Assembly: GCF_011617705.1 (NCBI RefSeq)
Contig: NZ_CP050154.1
Location: 3,472,001 to 3,536,000, forward strand
DNA length: 64,000 nt
Direction of reading: 5' to 3'
From: Brevibacterium limosum
GTDB lineage: Bacteria > Actinomycetota > Actinomycetes > Actinomycetales > Brevibacteriaceae
The position numbers and the translations under genes were made by a program. Positions 49,591 to 60,441 of the stretch are shown one piece after another; positions within the stretch are counted from its first letter, which is position 1, and each line of letters starts with the position of its first letter. A model generated the notes under the pieces. It had not been told where the DNA came from, did no database searches, and saw only the letters and a list, made by a program, of their open reading frames with translations.

Positions 49591-52500
49591 ATGACTGACG
49601 AGAACGCTCGAATCGACCTCACCTCAGCACAGCGCGGAATCTGGTACGCCCAGAAGATCGAACCCGACAACCCGACGTTCCAGATCGGGCTCTATGTCGA
49701 TATTCGCGGACCGCTCGATGTCGACAGAATGCGCAAGGCGGTCGCCACGACCGTAGCCGAAGCCGACTCGCTCAACGCCGTCTTCGGTGAAGACGAAAAG
49801 GGACCCTTCCAACAGCTCGGACCGGCACGCAGCCATCTCCTCGTCCGTGACCTGCGGACGGAGTCGAGTGAGGATCCCGAAGCCTCGGCTCATGCGCTGA
49901 TGCAGGAGGATCTCGAAACCGTCCACGACGTCGATGAGGGTGACCTGCTCCGGTCCCAGCTGTTCCACCTCGGACCCGACCACTGGATCTTCTATCAGCG
50001 GGCCCACCACCTCCTCGTCGACGGCTATTCCGCCGTCCTCGTCCTCCGCCGCGAATCCCAGGTCTACCGGGAGCTCGCCGATCAGGGAACCGCATCTGAC
50101 TCGCCCTTCGGCAGCCTCGACGATCTGGTGGCCGAGGAGGCTCAGTACCGTTCCTCGCAGCGCTTCACCACCGACGCCGAGTTCTGGAAGCAGGTGCGCT
50201 CCGAGTCGGACACGGCCACCGGCCTGGCCGACCGCCCGGCATCACCGGCACGACGGCTTGTCACCGGCAACGCCGACATCCCCCAGGAGCTCTCATCACG
50301 CCTGGCCGGTTCCCGGTCGGCACCGACGCTCATCCTCAGCGCCGCAGCGACCTACCTGCACCGCATGAGCGGACGAGAGTCCATCTCGGTGGGGCTTCCG
50401 GTCACTGCCCGTCGCAGCGCCCTGTCCAAATCGGTGCCGTCCATGATGTCGAAGATCCTGCCGGTGCAGCTGCAGGCAGCACCGGAGATGACGACGGCAG
50501 ATCTCGTCGCCGGCGCCGGCGCGACGCTGCGCGAGACGCTCATCCACCAGCGCTTCCAATATCAGGAGCTGAGCACCGACAGCGACTACATCGGGCCTTC
50601 GGTCAACATCTTCCCGCACGTCGACGACATCGACTTCGGAATGTCGACCGCCTCGCTGCACCTCCTCTCGACCGGCCCGGTCGACGACCTCTCGATCATC
50701 ATCCACGGCATCGGAGCGGATCCCAGCTCCGATGGAGGCAGCAGGCCCGCCATCGTCCGGTTCGAGGCGAACGCCGAACTCTACGATCAGCACAGCCTCG
50801 CCGAGCACCTGCGTCAGTTCCTCTCCGTCCTGTGCCAGTTCGATCCGAACGAAGATCAGCACCTGGCGGACCTCTCACTCATCGATGCCGACGAGTCCGA
50901 CGAACTCATCGCGGGCGGCAGAGGACCCGAGCAGCATCTTCCCCGGCACACCGTGGTGGAGGAATTCTCCCGTCACGCCCGCAAGTCCCCATTCGCCACC
51001 GCGGTCGTCGCCGAGGACGGGCACATCAGCTTCTGCGAACTCGACCGCCGCTCGACTCAGCTCGCCGACCTTCTTCGGGACTGTGGTGCAGGACCCGGGA
51101 CTCGCATCGCGGCACGCTTGGGCCGGTCCACCACGCTGCCCATCGCCGTGCTCGGAATCCTCAAGACAGGTGCCGCCTACGTGCCCCTCGACCCTGACTA
51201 CCCGGCCGACCGCATCGAAGCGATGATCGCCGACGCAGCGCCGGTGCTCGTCATCAATTCCTCTGCAGTGTCGGGTCCCGCCGGAGAGACGAGTATGACC
51301 ACCGACCGTCCCGTCATCGACATCGATGCGCAACCGCAGTCGGCAGCACCCGCGCCCGAGTCGACCCAGGCCGGATCAACGCAGGCCCAGCAGACCGGGT
51401 CGACACCTGCCCCCGACGACCTCGCCTACGTCATCTTCACCTCCGGGTCGACCGGTCGACCCAAGGGCATCGGGGTCGAGCACCGGTCGCTGCTCAATCT
51501 CTTCCACAGTCACAAGGAGACCATCTTCGATCCGGCCGCCCGTCGACTCGGACGAGGACTGCGCGTGGCACACACGGCCGGGATCTCCTTCGACGCCTCC
51601 TGGGATCCGCTGCTGTGGCTCTTCGCCGGGCACGAACTCCACCTCATCGACTCGGTCACCCGCCGCGATCCCGAAACTCTCACCGACTACTTCTCCACCC
51701 ACGGCATCGACTCGCTCGAGACGACGCCCTCATTCGTCAAGGCCCTTCTCGCCCACGGCACGTTCAGCGGCACCGAGCATCCCAGCGTCGTGGCCCTGGG
51801 CGGAGAAGCGGTCGAACGTGGGCTCTGGGACCAGCTCGCAGCTCTGCCCGAGGTGGATTCCTTCAACTTGTACGGACCGGCGGAGACGACCGTCGACAGT
51901 CTCACCGCACCCATCGTCGCCGGCGCCTCACCCGACCTCGGCGGTTCCGTGGCGAACACCAGGCACTACGTCCTCGACTCCCGGTTGACCCCTGTTCCCG
52001 CCCAGGCGCGTGGGGAGCTCTACATTGCGGGGCTGAATCTGGCGCGCGGCTATGTGGGCCTGCCGGCCACCACGTCAGAACGGTTCATCGCCGACCCCTT
52101 CGCTGACGACGGCTCCAGGATGTATCGCACCGGCGACATCGTCCGCAGGCCTCTGACCGGGGGAATCGAGTTCCTGGGCCGAGCCGATGAGCAGATCAAA
52201 CTGCGCGGCTATCGCGTCGAACTCTCCGAGGTCGAGCTCGCCCTCCAGTCGGAGGGCCGGATCCGGTCAGCCGCGGTCATCCTGGGACAGAACCAGGCCG
52301 GCTACAGTCAGCTTCTCGGATACATCACCGCCGATGAGCAGATCGACACCGCCGAGGTCCGCCGGCACATGAAGACGCGCGTACCCGACTACATGGTCCC
52401 CTCGTTCATCACGCAGATCGAACGGATTCCCCTCACGGTCAACGGCAAGCTCGACCGGGCTGCGCTGCCGGAACCGGAATCGACGCGATCGGGATCCGCC

Positions 52501-55500
52501 GCACCGAGGACAGCCCAGGAGCAGGCCGTGGCCGAGGCCTTCGCCCAGGTGCTGGGAGTGGAGACCGTGGGCATCGACGATGACTTCTTCGAACTCGGTG
52601 GGCACTCCCTGCTCGCCACCCAGCTGGTGGCCTCACTGCGAAAGCGATTCGCTGCCCCACCCGCCCTGAGCGAAATCTTCCACCACCCCACCGTCCGCGA
52701 ACTCAGTGCCGGACTCGACCTCGACGACACGGCGCAGGAGCCGGCAGACGAACTCGTCGCCGCAGACCGTCCCGCGACCATTCCCCTGTCCTACGCGCAG
52801 AGCCGTCTGTGGTTCCTCAACCAGTTCGACCCGGCGTCCGCGGCCTACAACATTCCGCTCACCCTGCGCATCCGCGGAGACCTGGACACCAATGCTCTGC
52901 GTTCCGCAATCAACGATGTCGTCTCTCGGCACGAGAGCCTGCGCACCGTGTTCCCGTGGACCGAGGGTCAGCCCGAACAGGTGATCCGCGCCGCCGACGA
53001 TGCGCAGATCGCCCTGCCCATAGTGGAGATCAGCGAGGACCTCGTCGATCACACCGTCGATGCGGAGGCCACACACGGCTTCGACGTCTCCACACAGCTG
53101 CCGATCCGGGCCCTGCTGATCAGGCTGGGCACCGAGGATCATCTCCTGCTCCTCACGCTCCACCACATCGCCGCCGACGGCTGGTCGCTGCGGCCCCTGG
53201 CCGGTGACCTCTCCGATGCCTATCGCGCTCGGGCTCGCGGCACCACCCCCACCCTCCCCGAGCTGCCGATCCAGTACGCCGACTACGCACTGTGGCAGCG
53301 AAGGACTCTCGGCTCCGAGGACGACCCCGACAGCGAGATCGCCGACCAGCTGGCCTATTGGAAGGACGCGCTGAGCGAGGCTCCGGTCGAACTCAGACTT
53401 CCCGTCGATCGGCCCAGGAGCGCACAGAACACCGACCGTGTCTCGCGCAGGATCCCGATCGACATCGACGCCGATACCCACGCCGGTCTGCGCCGGCTCT
53501 CCGGCGAGCGCAACGCCAGTCTGTTCATGGTCCTGCAGGCCGCCTTCGCTGTGCTGCTGAGCAGACTCGGTGCCGGCAACGACATTCCCATCGGCACTCC
53601 CGTCGCCGGCAGGACGGAGACGAAACTCGACGATCTCATCGGCTTCTTCGTCAATACCCTCGTCCTGCGCACCGACACCTCCGGCAACCCCAGCCTGGTC
53701 GACGTCGTCGATCGGGTCCGCGCGTCCAACCTCTCCGCCTATGCCCGTCAGGATGCGCCGTTCGAACGAGTCGTCGACGAACTCGCGCCCCCACGCTCGG
53801 ACCAGCTCCATCCTCTGTTCCAGGTCATGCTGACCCTGCAGAACACTGCCCCCGCGGCTCTGGACATGGGCGGCCTCGACGTCGAACCCGCACCCGGGCC
53901 ACAGGTGTCGGAGGCGAAGTTCGACCTCCTCCTCGACCTGACCGAACGCGAGAACGACGGCGCGGCTCACACGGTCGGTGACATGCACACGGTCAGTGAG
54001 GCGGCCGGCATCACCGGCTCCCTCGAGTTCGACTCCGCGCTCTTCGATGAATCCACCGCCGAATCCATCGCCGCACGATTCGTCCGTGTGATCGACCAGT
54101 TCGCCGCCGACCCGCACACACCGCTGCGCGAACTCGAGGTGCTGCGCGCGGACGAACTGGCAGAGATCCGCGCTCAGGGTCAGGGCCGCGACGCGGTCGC
54201 ACCAGAGTCGACGATCCTCGACGTTTTCGATTCGACGATCAGGAGCCATCCCGAGCGTCGGGCGCTCATCGCCGACGACGGTGAGCTGACATTCGCCGGC
54301 CTCGGGGCCCGCATCGACCAGATCGCTCATGTCCTGGCCACCCGAGGAATCACAGCGGGAGACAGCGTCGCCATTGCCCTTCCCCGGTCCGCCGACGCCG
54401 TCGCGGCCCCCTTGGCCGTGCTCTCGATCGGGGCGGTCGCTGTGCCCATCGACCTCAGCTACCCCGGAGAGCGGATCCGGCTGATCCTCGACGCGAGCAC
54501 CCCCGCGGCCGTCATCACCGACGAGGCTGAGCTCCCGGTCCGCCCGGGCACAGCGGTCGGCACCACCGAACTCCGCACCGTCGAGGTGGGTCGCCGTGAC
54601 GATGACACCGCCGGACTCGCTCGCCGCGGGGCCGACCGTCCGGCTCCGAGCGACCGCGCCTATGAGATGTACACCTCGGGTTCGACCGGCACACCGAAGG
54701 GCGTGGCCGTTCCCCACAGTGCGCTGCTGAATCTGCTGGCCCATCATCGGGAGACCATCTTCGCCGAGGCGGGACTCGGCGTCGGACCGGTCCAGGCGGC
54801 GCACACGGCGGGGCTGGGCTTCGACGCCGCCTGGGATCCGGTGCTCTGGCTCGTGGCCGGAGCGAGCCTGCACATCGTCGGCGACGAGGTCCGCCGCGAT
54901 GCCGAAGCACTCGTCCGATTCTGCCGCGAGCATGAGATCCGGGCCCTCGAGACCACTCCGTCGTTCGTCAGGCAGCTCATCATCTCAGGACTGCTCGAGG
55001 ACGACACCAGCGGGAACCGCGTCCCGCTGTCGCTTGCTCTCGGCGGAGAGGCCGTGCCCGAGGATCTCTGGCAGGAGCTTGCTGAGAATCCCAAGGTGCG
55101 TGCCCACAACTTCTACGGTCCCACCGAATTCACCATCGATTCCGTCACCGCCGCGGTTGCGGGAGACCGACCCACCATCGGGCATCCGATCAGGAATGTT
55201 CGAACCATGGTCCTGGATCAGCATCTGCGTGAGGTCCCCCATGGAGTCGTCGGCGATCTCTATCTCGCAGGCGCCGGAATCGCCTCCGGCTACGTCAACA
55301 GACCGAAGGAGACGGCAACGCGATTCGTCGCCGATCCTCTCGAACCGGGCGTTCGGATGTACCGGACCGGCGACCTCGTGCGCCGAAACCCCGACGGCAG
55401 CCTCGACTTCGTCTCCCGCGATGACGACCAGATCAAACTGCGCGGATACAGGGTCGAGCTCGGAGACGTCGAGAACGCCCTGGCCTCGGGCAACGGCGTC

Positions 55501-58500
55501 ACCCAGGCGGCGGCCATCGTCGAGAATCTCACGGATCCTGAATCAGCACGGCTCATCGGCTACTACACCGGGGACGCCGACGAGGCCGCACTCCGCGACC
55601 ACCTCGCCGCCCAGCTGCCGGCACCGATGGTCCCCCACATCCTCGTCGGTCTCGACTCGATCCCGCTGACGTCGCATGGCAAACTCGACCGCTCCCGGCT
55701 GCCTGCCCCCACTGCTTCGGGGGCCGAGGACTCCCGGGTCCCGCGCACCGCGGACGAACACACCATGTGCCGAGTCTTCTCATCCGTGCTCGGCACGGAG
55801 GAGATCGGCCTCGACGACGACTTCTTCGACCTCGGCGGGCACTCGCTGCTGGCGGTCTCCCTCATCGGCCGCATCCGGGCAGCCTTCGACACCGAGCTGC
55901 CGCTGCGCGCAGTCTTCGACTCCCCCACCCCGGCTGCGCTGCTGCATCGACTCGATTCTCGCGGCCCCACCGAGCCGGCACCCGCCGAAGGCCCCACGAC
56001 CACGGCGGAATCGGCCGACGGTGCGCCGCACCTGAGCCTCACCGCGTGGAGCCGGTCGCACGGGCACACCCGCCCGCAGCTGATCCCTCTGTCCTATGGG
56101 CAGTCGCGGCTGCACTTCCTCAATCAGCTCGACACCGATGCCTCGGACTACACCATCTCCCTGGCTGTCCGGTTCTCCGGAGATCTCGACGCGGCCTCCC
56201 TCGGGCAGGCGCTGACGAACGTGATCGCCCGACACGAGATCCTCCGCACCGTCTACCCCGGTGTCGATGGCAGCCCCGTCCAGCAGATCCTGCCCCCGGA
56301 CGCCGGTGAGGGTCTCATGGAACACCGCACCACGACCTCTGGCGCAGAGACCGCGGAGCGAATGCGGGACGAGGCCGCCGTCGGATTCGACCTCAGCCGC
56401 GACCTTCCCATTCGTGCGAGCCTCTTCACTGAAGGCGACGAGTGGGTTCTCCACCTGGTGATGCACCATATCGCCACCGACGGCGCCTCGCTGAGACCGC
56501 TGACGCAGGACCTCTCGACCGCCTATGCCGCACTGCGCGGCTCGGCCCATCCGATGCAGCGCACTCTCGAGGTCCAGTACGCCGAGTTCGCGCTCTGGCA
56601 GCGCCATGTCCTCGAGGACGAGCAGGCACCTGAAGCGAAGGCCCCGCTCCTGGAGCGGAAGATCCGGGCCTGGCACGACCGGCTCGAGGGGATTCCCACC
56701 GACATCAGCCTGCCCGCCGATCGTCCCCGTCCCACGACCGCCAGGCAGTCGGGTCGTCACCATCACTTCAGCCTCGACGCCCGTACCTCTGCCCGTCTGG
56801 CAGCGGTGGCCGCCGAGAACGGGGCGAGCCTGTTCATGGCGCTGCACTCCGTGCTCGCCGGCTATCTCAGCAGGCTCGGTGCCGGTGAGGACATCGTCAT
56901 CGGCTCCCCCAGCGCCGGACGGTCGGACCCCGCGCTGGAGGACATGGTCGGACTCTTCGTCAACACCATTCCGATCCGCACCGACACCTCGGCGGGCCCC
57001 GACCTGCGCACGCTCCTGGCTCGCACCCGCGCCGCAGTCATCGATGCTGTGGAACTCGACGACGTGCCGTTCGAGCGTCTCGTCGAATCGGTCAATCCGC
57101 CTCGCGAACTGGGCCGCCATCCCCTGTTCCAGGTCATGCTGTCCCTCGAGGAGTCGGCAGCACCGAAACTCGAGCTGCCCGGTGTCACCACGAGCATCGA
57201 ACCCGAGGTCGAGACCGGTGACGCGAAGTTCGACCTCTCATTCACATTCCGCCGCAGCGAAGCCGAGGCGGGACTTGCGGTGGTCCTCGATTTCAACTCA
57301 TCGATGTTCGACGAGGAGACCATCGCCGACATCTGCCGACGATTCTCCCGATTCGTCGATGAGGCCGTGAAGGATCCCGAGCGTCCGCTGCACGACATCG
57401 CCCTGCTCGACCCGGTCGAAACGCGGACGGCGATCGAGTCCCTCACCGGCTCCGTGCCTGCGGACACGCCGCCACCGGTGCTCGACGTCTTCGCCGTCAC
57501 GGCAGCCCGAATGCCCGATGCCGTGGCGGTCCGGTCCGACCAGACGTCGCTGTCCTACCGCGAACTCGACGCGGCCTCGTCCCGGTTGGCGCACGAACTC
57601 ATCGACCAGGGAGCAGGCGCCGGCGAAACGGTCTCCGTTCGACTGAGTCGCGGCCCCGGCGTCATCGTCGCCACGCTGGCCGTGCTCAAGTCCGGTGCGG
57701 CCTTCAACCCGATCGACATCGACTACCCCAGCGGCCGCACCGCTGCGATCCTCACCGACGCCGAACCGCTCATCGTCATCACACAGCCGGGCAGCACCTC
57801 AGAGCTCGCGCCCCTCCTCGCCGATGCCGGGATCATCTCGAGCATCATCGAGATCTCGCCCGCCGACGGTTCGGCTCGCCCCTCACCTGCTCCTCAGGAA
57901 TCCACGACCTCAAGTTCAACCGCTGCGACCACGACCGCGACGCTGCCCATGCCTCACCGGGATTCGGCGGCCTATGTCACCTTCACCTCCGGCTCGACGG
58001 GCCGGCCCAAGGGCGTCGAGGTCGGCCACGCGGCCTTGGCGAACCTCCTCGCCTCCCACCGCGCACGGCTCCTGCCGACCCCGAGCGAGGAGTCCGACCG
58101 GATTCCGGTCGCCCACACCACCGGAATCGGCTTCGACGCCGCCTGGGATCCCCTGCTGTGGATGGTGGTCGGGCATCCGCTGCACATCGCCTCGGAGGCC
58201 GTCCAACGCGATCCGCAGCAGCTGGCGGCCTCTCTGCGCCGACTCGGCATCGGATTCTGGGAGACGACACCGAGCTACCTTCGCCTGCTGACCACCGAAC
58301 CGGAATTCGAGCGCATGCTCGCCGAGGCCGCTGAAGAAGGCTCTCCGACCATCCTCGCCCTCGGCGGGGAAGCGATCGATCCCGATCTCTGGCAGTGGCT
58401 GCGCGACCACCCCGGCATCATCGCCCACAACCTCTACGGGCCCACGGAGACCACGGTCGACGCATTCGCCGCACCTGTGGCCGCCTCTCCGACGCCGATT

Positions 58501-60228
58501 CTCGGGGCGCCGCTGGAGCGCATGCGCGGATACGTCCTCGATGAACGCCTCCATCATGTGCCGTCCGGCACGATCGGGGAACTGTATCTGGCGGGTGAGC
58601 AGTTGGCCCACGGGTACCGGGGCCGACCGGGGCTGAGCGCCGAACGCTTCATCGCCGACCCTTACGGTCGCCCGGGCGAGCGCATGTACCGGACCGGTGA
58701 TCTCGTCCGGCACGAGGGCGGAGAGCTCGTGTTCATCGGTCGCAACGATGATCAGATCCAGCTGCGCGGATACCGAGTCGAACTCGGGGAAGTCGAGCGG
58801 GCCCTGCGCCAGGCACCGGGCGTCAAGGACGCCGTCGTCCGTCCGTTCGGCACGGACCCTGCCACCATGCAGCTCGTCGGCTATATCGTCGCCGGGGCCG
58901 GCGAGAGCACCGAGACCGCCACAGAGCTCGCCGAAGACGCAACCGGGACGTCGTCTCGGGACCTGCTCGCCGATGAGGCCCGCGACCATGTGCGCTCGCT
59001 CGTTCCCTCCTACATGGCGCCCTCGCACCTCGTCGTCATCGACGAGATCCCCCTCACCGCTCACGGCAAGATCGACGAGGCGGCCCTGCCCGACCCGTCG
59101 ACAGCGGCCGTCGGATCGCGACTGACACCGCGCACGCCGCAGGAGGAGACCGTCACCGCGATCTACGCACGCGTGCTGTCCCTGCCGCATGTCGGCATCG
59201 ACGAGTCGTTCTTCGAACTCGGCGGGCATTCGTTCCTCGCCCGGCCGCTCATCGCGGCCGTCAACGAGGCCCTCGGTGCCGATCTGTCGGTCCAGGCCCT
59301 GTTCCGCTCACCGACCGTCGAACAGCTCGTTCGCGAGGTCGGCCGAGGCGGTGCGGACTCCATCGCCGACAGCCTCCACCGCCTGCTTCCGCTCCGCCGC
59401 GCGGGTGCGAAGCCGCCGCTGTTCGCCGTTCACCCGGCCACGGGCATCAGTTGGGGCTTCGCCGCGATGCTCCACGGTCTCGATCCGGATCGCCCGCTGA
59501 TCGGCCTGCAGATGCCCGGCCTCTCACCCGGGGACCCGGAGGAGATGACTGCCCAGACGCTGACCGAACTCGCCGACGACTACATCGACCACCTGCAGAC
59601 GGCTCAGCCGTCGGGCCCCTACCACCTGATCGGGTGGTCTCTCGGCGGCATCCTCGCCCACCGTCTGGCCACCCGCCTCCAGGAGCGGGGCGAGTCCGTC
59701 GCGTTCCTCGGAATTCTCGACGCCTTCCCCACCGGGCAGGAGCGTAACGCCGACGTCGGCGAAGGGTCCGAGCTGTGGGCGAACTACCTCGGCGCCAATC
59801 ATCCGGCGATCACGGAGACGACGGAGGGTCTCGATGACGAACGGGCCCTGGAGATCCTGCGTGCACACGGTGATCCCCTCGGCAATGTGGCACCGGAGAC
59901 CATTGCGGCGATGACCCGCGGGTTCTTCACCCTGGCCAGACTGATCCGCGAGGCCCCGGTGGAGACGTTCGACGGTGAGCTGGTGCTCTTCACCGCGACC
60001 CGGGACGTTCCGAACGGCACCCCCGGCCCCGACTCATGGCGCCGATTCGTCACCGGCGACATCCACGTCACCGAGGTCGACGCGCGGCACTCGGACATGC
60101 TGAGTGCCGAGGCTGTCGAAGAGATTCTTCCCGTCCTGTCCATCCACATGGACGAGGCCGCCGAATCACAGATGAGTTCCATCCACTCCTGGAACACAAC
60201 CCCGCCAAGCAACACCACTAGGAGCTGA
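49591..60228 (+). CDS. Trimodular non-ribosomal peptide synthetase, C-A-T-C-A-T-C-A-T-TE
   Basis: 3545 residues. Condensation domains have HHLLVDG (139-145), HHIAADG (1191-1197) and HHIATDG (2292-2298). Adenylation domains have SGSTG motifs near 617, 1695 and 2799, and end near 958, 2036 and 3166. Carrier serines: Ser1006, Ser2085, Ser3214 in GGHS. The thioesterase has Ser3350 in GWSLGG and His3500. The first C domain (SAQRGIWYAQKI, YQRAHHLLVDGY) is EntF/DhbF-like, the type that accepts an aryl acid from an external carrier. No epimerisation or methylation domain is present, so L-residues are expected. Specificity codes read by eye: DAWEAGLVDK for domains 1 and 3, DAWEAGFIDK for domain 2; I cannot assign these. 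Probably makes a siderophore-type peptide. Confidence 0.9.
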   Translation: MTDENARIDLTSAQRGIWYAQKIEPDNPTFQIGLYVDIRGPLDVDRMRKAVATTVAEADSLNAVFGEDEKGPFQQLGPARSHLLVRDLRTESSEDPEASAHALMQEDLETVHDVDEGDLLRSQLFHLGPDHWIFYQRAHHLLVDGYSAVLVLRRESQVYRELADQGTASDSPFGSLDDLVAEEAQYRSSQRFTTDAEFWKQVRSESDTATGLADRPASPARRLVTGNADIPQELSSRLAGSRSAPTLILSAAATYLHRMSGRESISVGLPVTARRSALSKSVPSMMSKILPVQLQAAPEMTTADLVAGAGATLRETLIHQRFQYQELSTDSDYIGPSVNIFPHVDDIDFGMSTASLHLLSTGPVDDLSIIIHGIGADPSSDGGSRPAIVRFEANAELYDQHSLAEHLRQFLSVLCQFDPNEDQHLADLSLIDADESDELIAGGRGPEQHLPRHTVVEEFSRHARKSPFATAVVAEDGHISFCELDRRSTQLADLLRDCGAGPGTRIAARLGRSTTLPIAVLGILKTGAAYVPLDPDYPADRIEAMIADAAPVLVINSSAVSGPAGETSMTTDRPVIDIDAQPQSAAPAPESTQAGSTQAQQTGSTPAPDDLAYVIFTSGSTGRPKGIGVEHRSLLNLFHSHKETIFDPAARRLGRGLRVAHTAGISFDASWDPLLWLFAGHELHLIDSVTRRDPETLTDYFSTHGIDSLETTPSFVKALLAHGTFSGTEHPSVVALGGEAVERGLWDQLAALPEVDSFNLYGPAETTVDSLTAPIVAGASPDLGGSVANTRHYVLDSRLTPVPAQARGELYIAGLNLARGYVGLPATTSERFIADPFADDGSRMYRTGDIVRRPLTGGIEFLGRADEQIKLRGYRVELSEVELALQSEGRIRSAAVILGQNQAGYSQLLGYITADEQIDTAEVRRHMKTRVPDYMVPSFITQIERIPLTVNGKLDRAALPEPESTRSGSAAPRTAQEQAVAEAFAQVLGVETVGIDDDFFELGGHSLLATQLVASLRKRFAAPPALSEIFHHPTVRELSAGLDLDDTAQEPADELVAADRPATIPLSYAQSRLWFLNQFDPASAAYNIPLTLRIRGDLDTNALRSAINDVVSRHESLRTVFPWTEGQPEQVIRAADDAQIALPIVEISEDLVDHTVDAEATHGFDVSTQLPIRALLIRLGTEDHLLLLTLHHIAADGWSLRPLAGDLSDAYRARARGTTPTLPELPIQYADYALWQRRTLGSEDDPDSEIADQLAYWKDALSEAPVELRLPVDRPRSAQNTDRVSRRIPIDIDADTHAGLRRLSGERNASLFMVLQAAFAVLLSRLGAGNDIPIGTPVAGRTETKLDDLIGFFVNTLVLRTDTSGNPSLVDVVDRVRASNLSAYARQDAPFERVVDELAPPRSDQLHPLFQVMLTLQNTAPAALDMGGLDVEPAPGPQVSEAKFDLLLDLTERENDGAAHTVGDMHTVSEAAGITGSLEFDSALFDESTAESIAARFVRVIDQFAADPHTPLRELEVLRADELAEIRAQGQGRDAVAPESTILDVFDSTIRSHPERRALIADDGELTFAGLGARIDQIAHVLATRGITAGDSVAIALPRSADAVAAPLAVLSIGAVAVPIDLSYPGERIRLILDASTPAAVITDEAELPVRPGTAVGTTELRTVEVGRRDDDTAGLARRGADRPAPSDRAYEMYTSGSTGTPKGVAVPHSALLNLLAHHRETIFAEAGLGVGPVQAAHTAGLGFDAAWDPVLWLVAGASLHIVGDEVRRDAEALVRFCREHEIRALETTPSFVRQLIISGLLEDDTSGNRVPLSLALGGEAVPEDLWQELAENPKVRAHNFYGPTEFTIDSVTAAVAGDRPTIGHPIRNVRTMVLDQHLREVPHGVVGDLYLAGAGIASGYVNRPKETATRFVADPLEPGVRMYRTGDLVRRNPDGSLDFVSRDDDQIKLRGYRVELGDVENALASGNGVTQAAAIVENLTDPESARLIGYYTGDADEAALRDHLAAQLPAPMVPHILVGLDSIPLTSHGKLDRSRLPAPTASGAEDSRVPRTADEHTMCRVFSSVLGTEEIGLDDDFFDLGGHSLLAVSLIGRIRAAFDTELPLRAVFDSPTPAALLHRLDSRGPTEPAPAEGPTTTAESADGAPHLSLTAWSRSHGHTRPQLIPLSYGQSRLHFLNQLDTDASDYTISLAVRFSGDLDAASLGQALTNVIARHEILRTVYPGVDGSPVQQILPPDAGEGLMEHRTTTSGAETAERMRDEAAVGFDLSRDLPIRASLFTEGDEWVLHLVMHHIATDGASLRPLTQDLSTAYAALRGSAHPMQRTLEVQYAEFALWQRHVLEDEQAPEAKAPLLERKIRAWHDRLEGIPTDISLPADRPRPTTARQSGRHHHFSLDARTSARLAAVAAENGASLFMALHSVLAGYLSRLGAGEDIVIGSPSAGRSDPALEDMVGLFVNTIPIRTDTSAGPDLRTLLARTRAAVIDAVELDDVPFERLVESVNPPRELGRHPLFQVMLSLEESAAPKLELPGVTTSIEPEVETGDAKFDLSFTFRRSEAEAGLAVVLDFNSSMFDEETIADICRRFSRFVDEAVKDPERPLHDIALLDPVETRTAIESLTGSVPADTPPPVLDVFAVTAARMPDAVAVRSDQTSLSYRELDAASSRLAHELIDQGAGAGETVSVRLSRGPGVIVATLAVLKSGAAFNPIDIDYPSGRTAAILTDAEPLIVITQPGSTSELAPLLADAGIISSIIEISPADGSARPSPAPQESTTSSSTAATTTATLPMPHRDSAAYVTFTSGSTGRPKGVEVGHAALANLLASHRARLLPTPSEESDRIPVAHTTGIGFDAAWDPLLWMVVGHPLHIASEAVQRDPQQLAASLRRLGIGFWETTPSYLRLLTTEPEFERMLAEAAEEGSPTILALGGEAIDPDLWQWLRDHPGIIAHNLYGPTETTVDAFAAPVAASPTPILGAPLERMRGYVLDERLHHVPSGTIGELYLAGEQLAHGYRGRPGLSAERFIADPYGRPGERMYRTGDLVRHEGGELVFIGRNDDQIQLRGYRVELGEVERALRQAPGVKDAVVRPFGTDPATMQLVGYIVAGAGESTETATELAEDATGTSSRDLLADEARDHVRSLVPSYMAPSHLVVIDEIPLTAHGKIDEAALPDPSTAAVGSRLTPRTPQEETVTAIYARVLSLPHVGIDESFFELGGHSFLARPLIAAVNEALGADLSVQALFRSPTVEQLVREVGRGGADSIADSLHRLLPLRRAGAKPPLFAVHPATGISWGFAAMLHGLDPDRPLIGLQMPGLSPGDPEEMTAQTLTELADDYIDHLQTAQPSGPYHLIGWSLGGILAHRLATRLQERGESVAFLGILDAFPTGQERNADVGEGSELWANYLGANHPAITETTEGLDDERALEILRAHGDPLGNVAPETIAAMTRGFFTLARLIREAPVETFDGELVLFTATRDVPNGTPGPDSWRRFVTGDIHVTEVDARHSDMLSAEAVEEILPVLSIHMDEAAESQMSSIHSWNTTPPSNTTRS

Positions 60229-60234
60229 AGAAAC

Positions 60235-60441
60235 ATGAACAACCCCTTCGACGACGCAACAGGGACCTTCCGCGTGCTGGTCAATGACCTGCAGCAGCAT
60301 TCGCTGTGGCCGTCGTTCGCCGATGTGCCAGCGGGTTGGGTCCTCGTGTTCGGACCGGCCAGCCGCGAAGACTGCCTCGAATTCGTCGAGGAGAACTGGA
60401 CGGACATCACTCCGCGCCGGCTCGCCGAGATCGCCTCATAG
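60235..60441 (+). CDS. MbtH-like protein
   Basis: 68 residues, start 6 nt after the NRPS stop. NDLQQHSLWPSF, VPAGWVLVFGPA and VEENWTDITP are the conserved Trp-containing motifs of the family, which bind and activate adenylation domains. The stop overlaps the ABC gene start by 1 nt. It should be needed for activity of one or more of the three A domains. Confidence 0.93.
   Translation: MNNPFDDATGTFRVLVNDLQQHSLWPSFADVPAGWVLVFGPASREDCLEFVEENWTDITPRRLAEIAS

Noticed and set aside
49591..60228. Naming the amino acids of the NRPS product
   Set aside because: The codes were read by eye and fit no substrate I know with confidence; any named product would be a guess.
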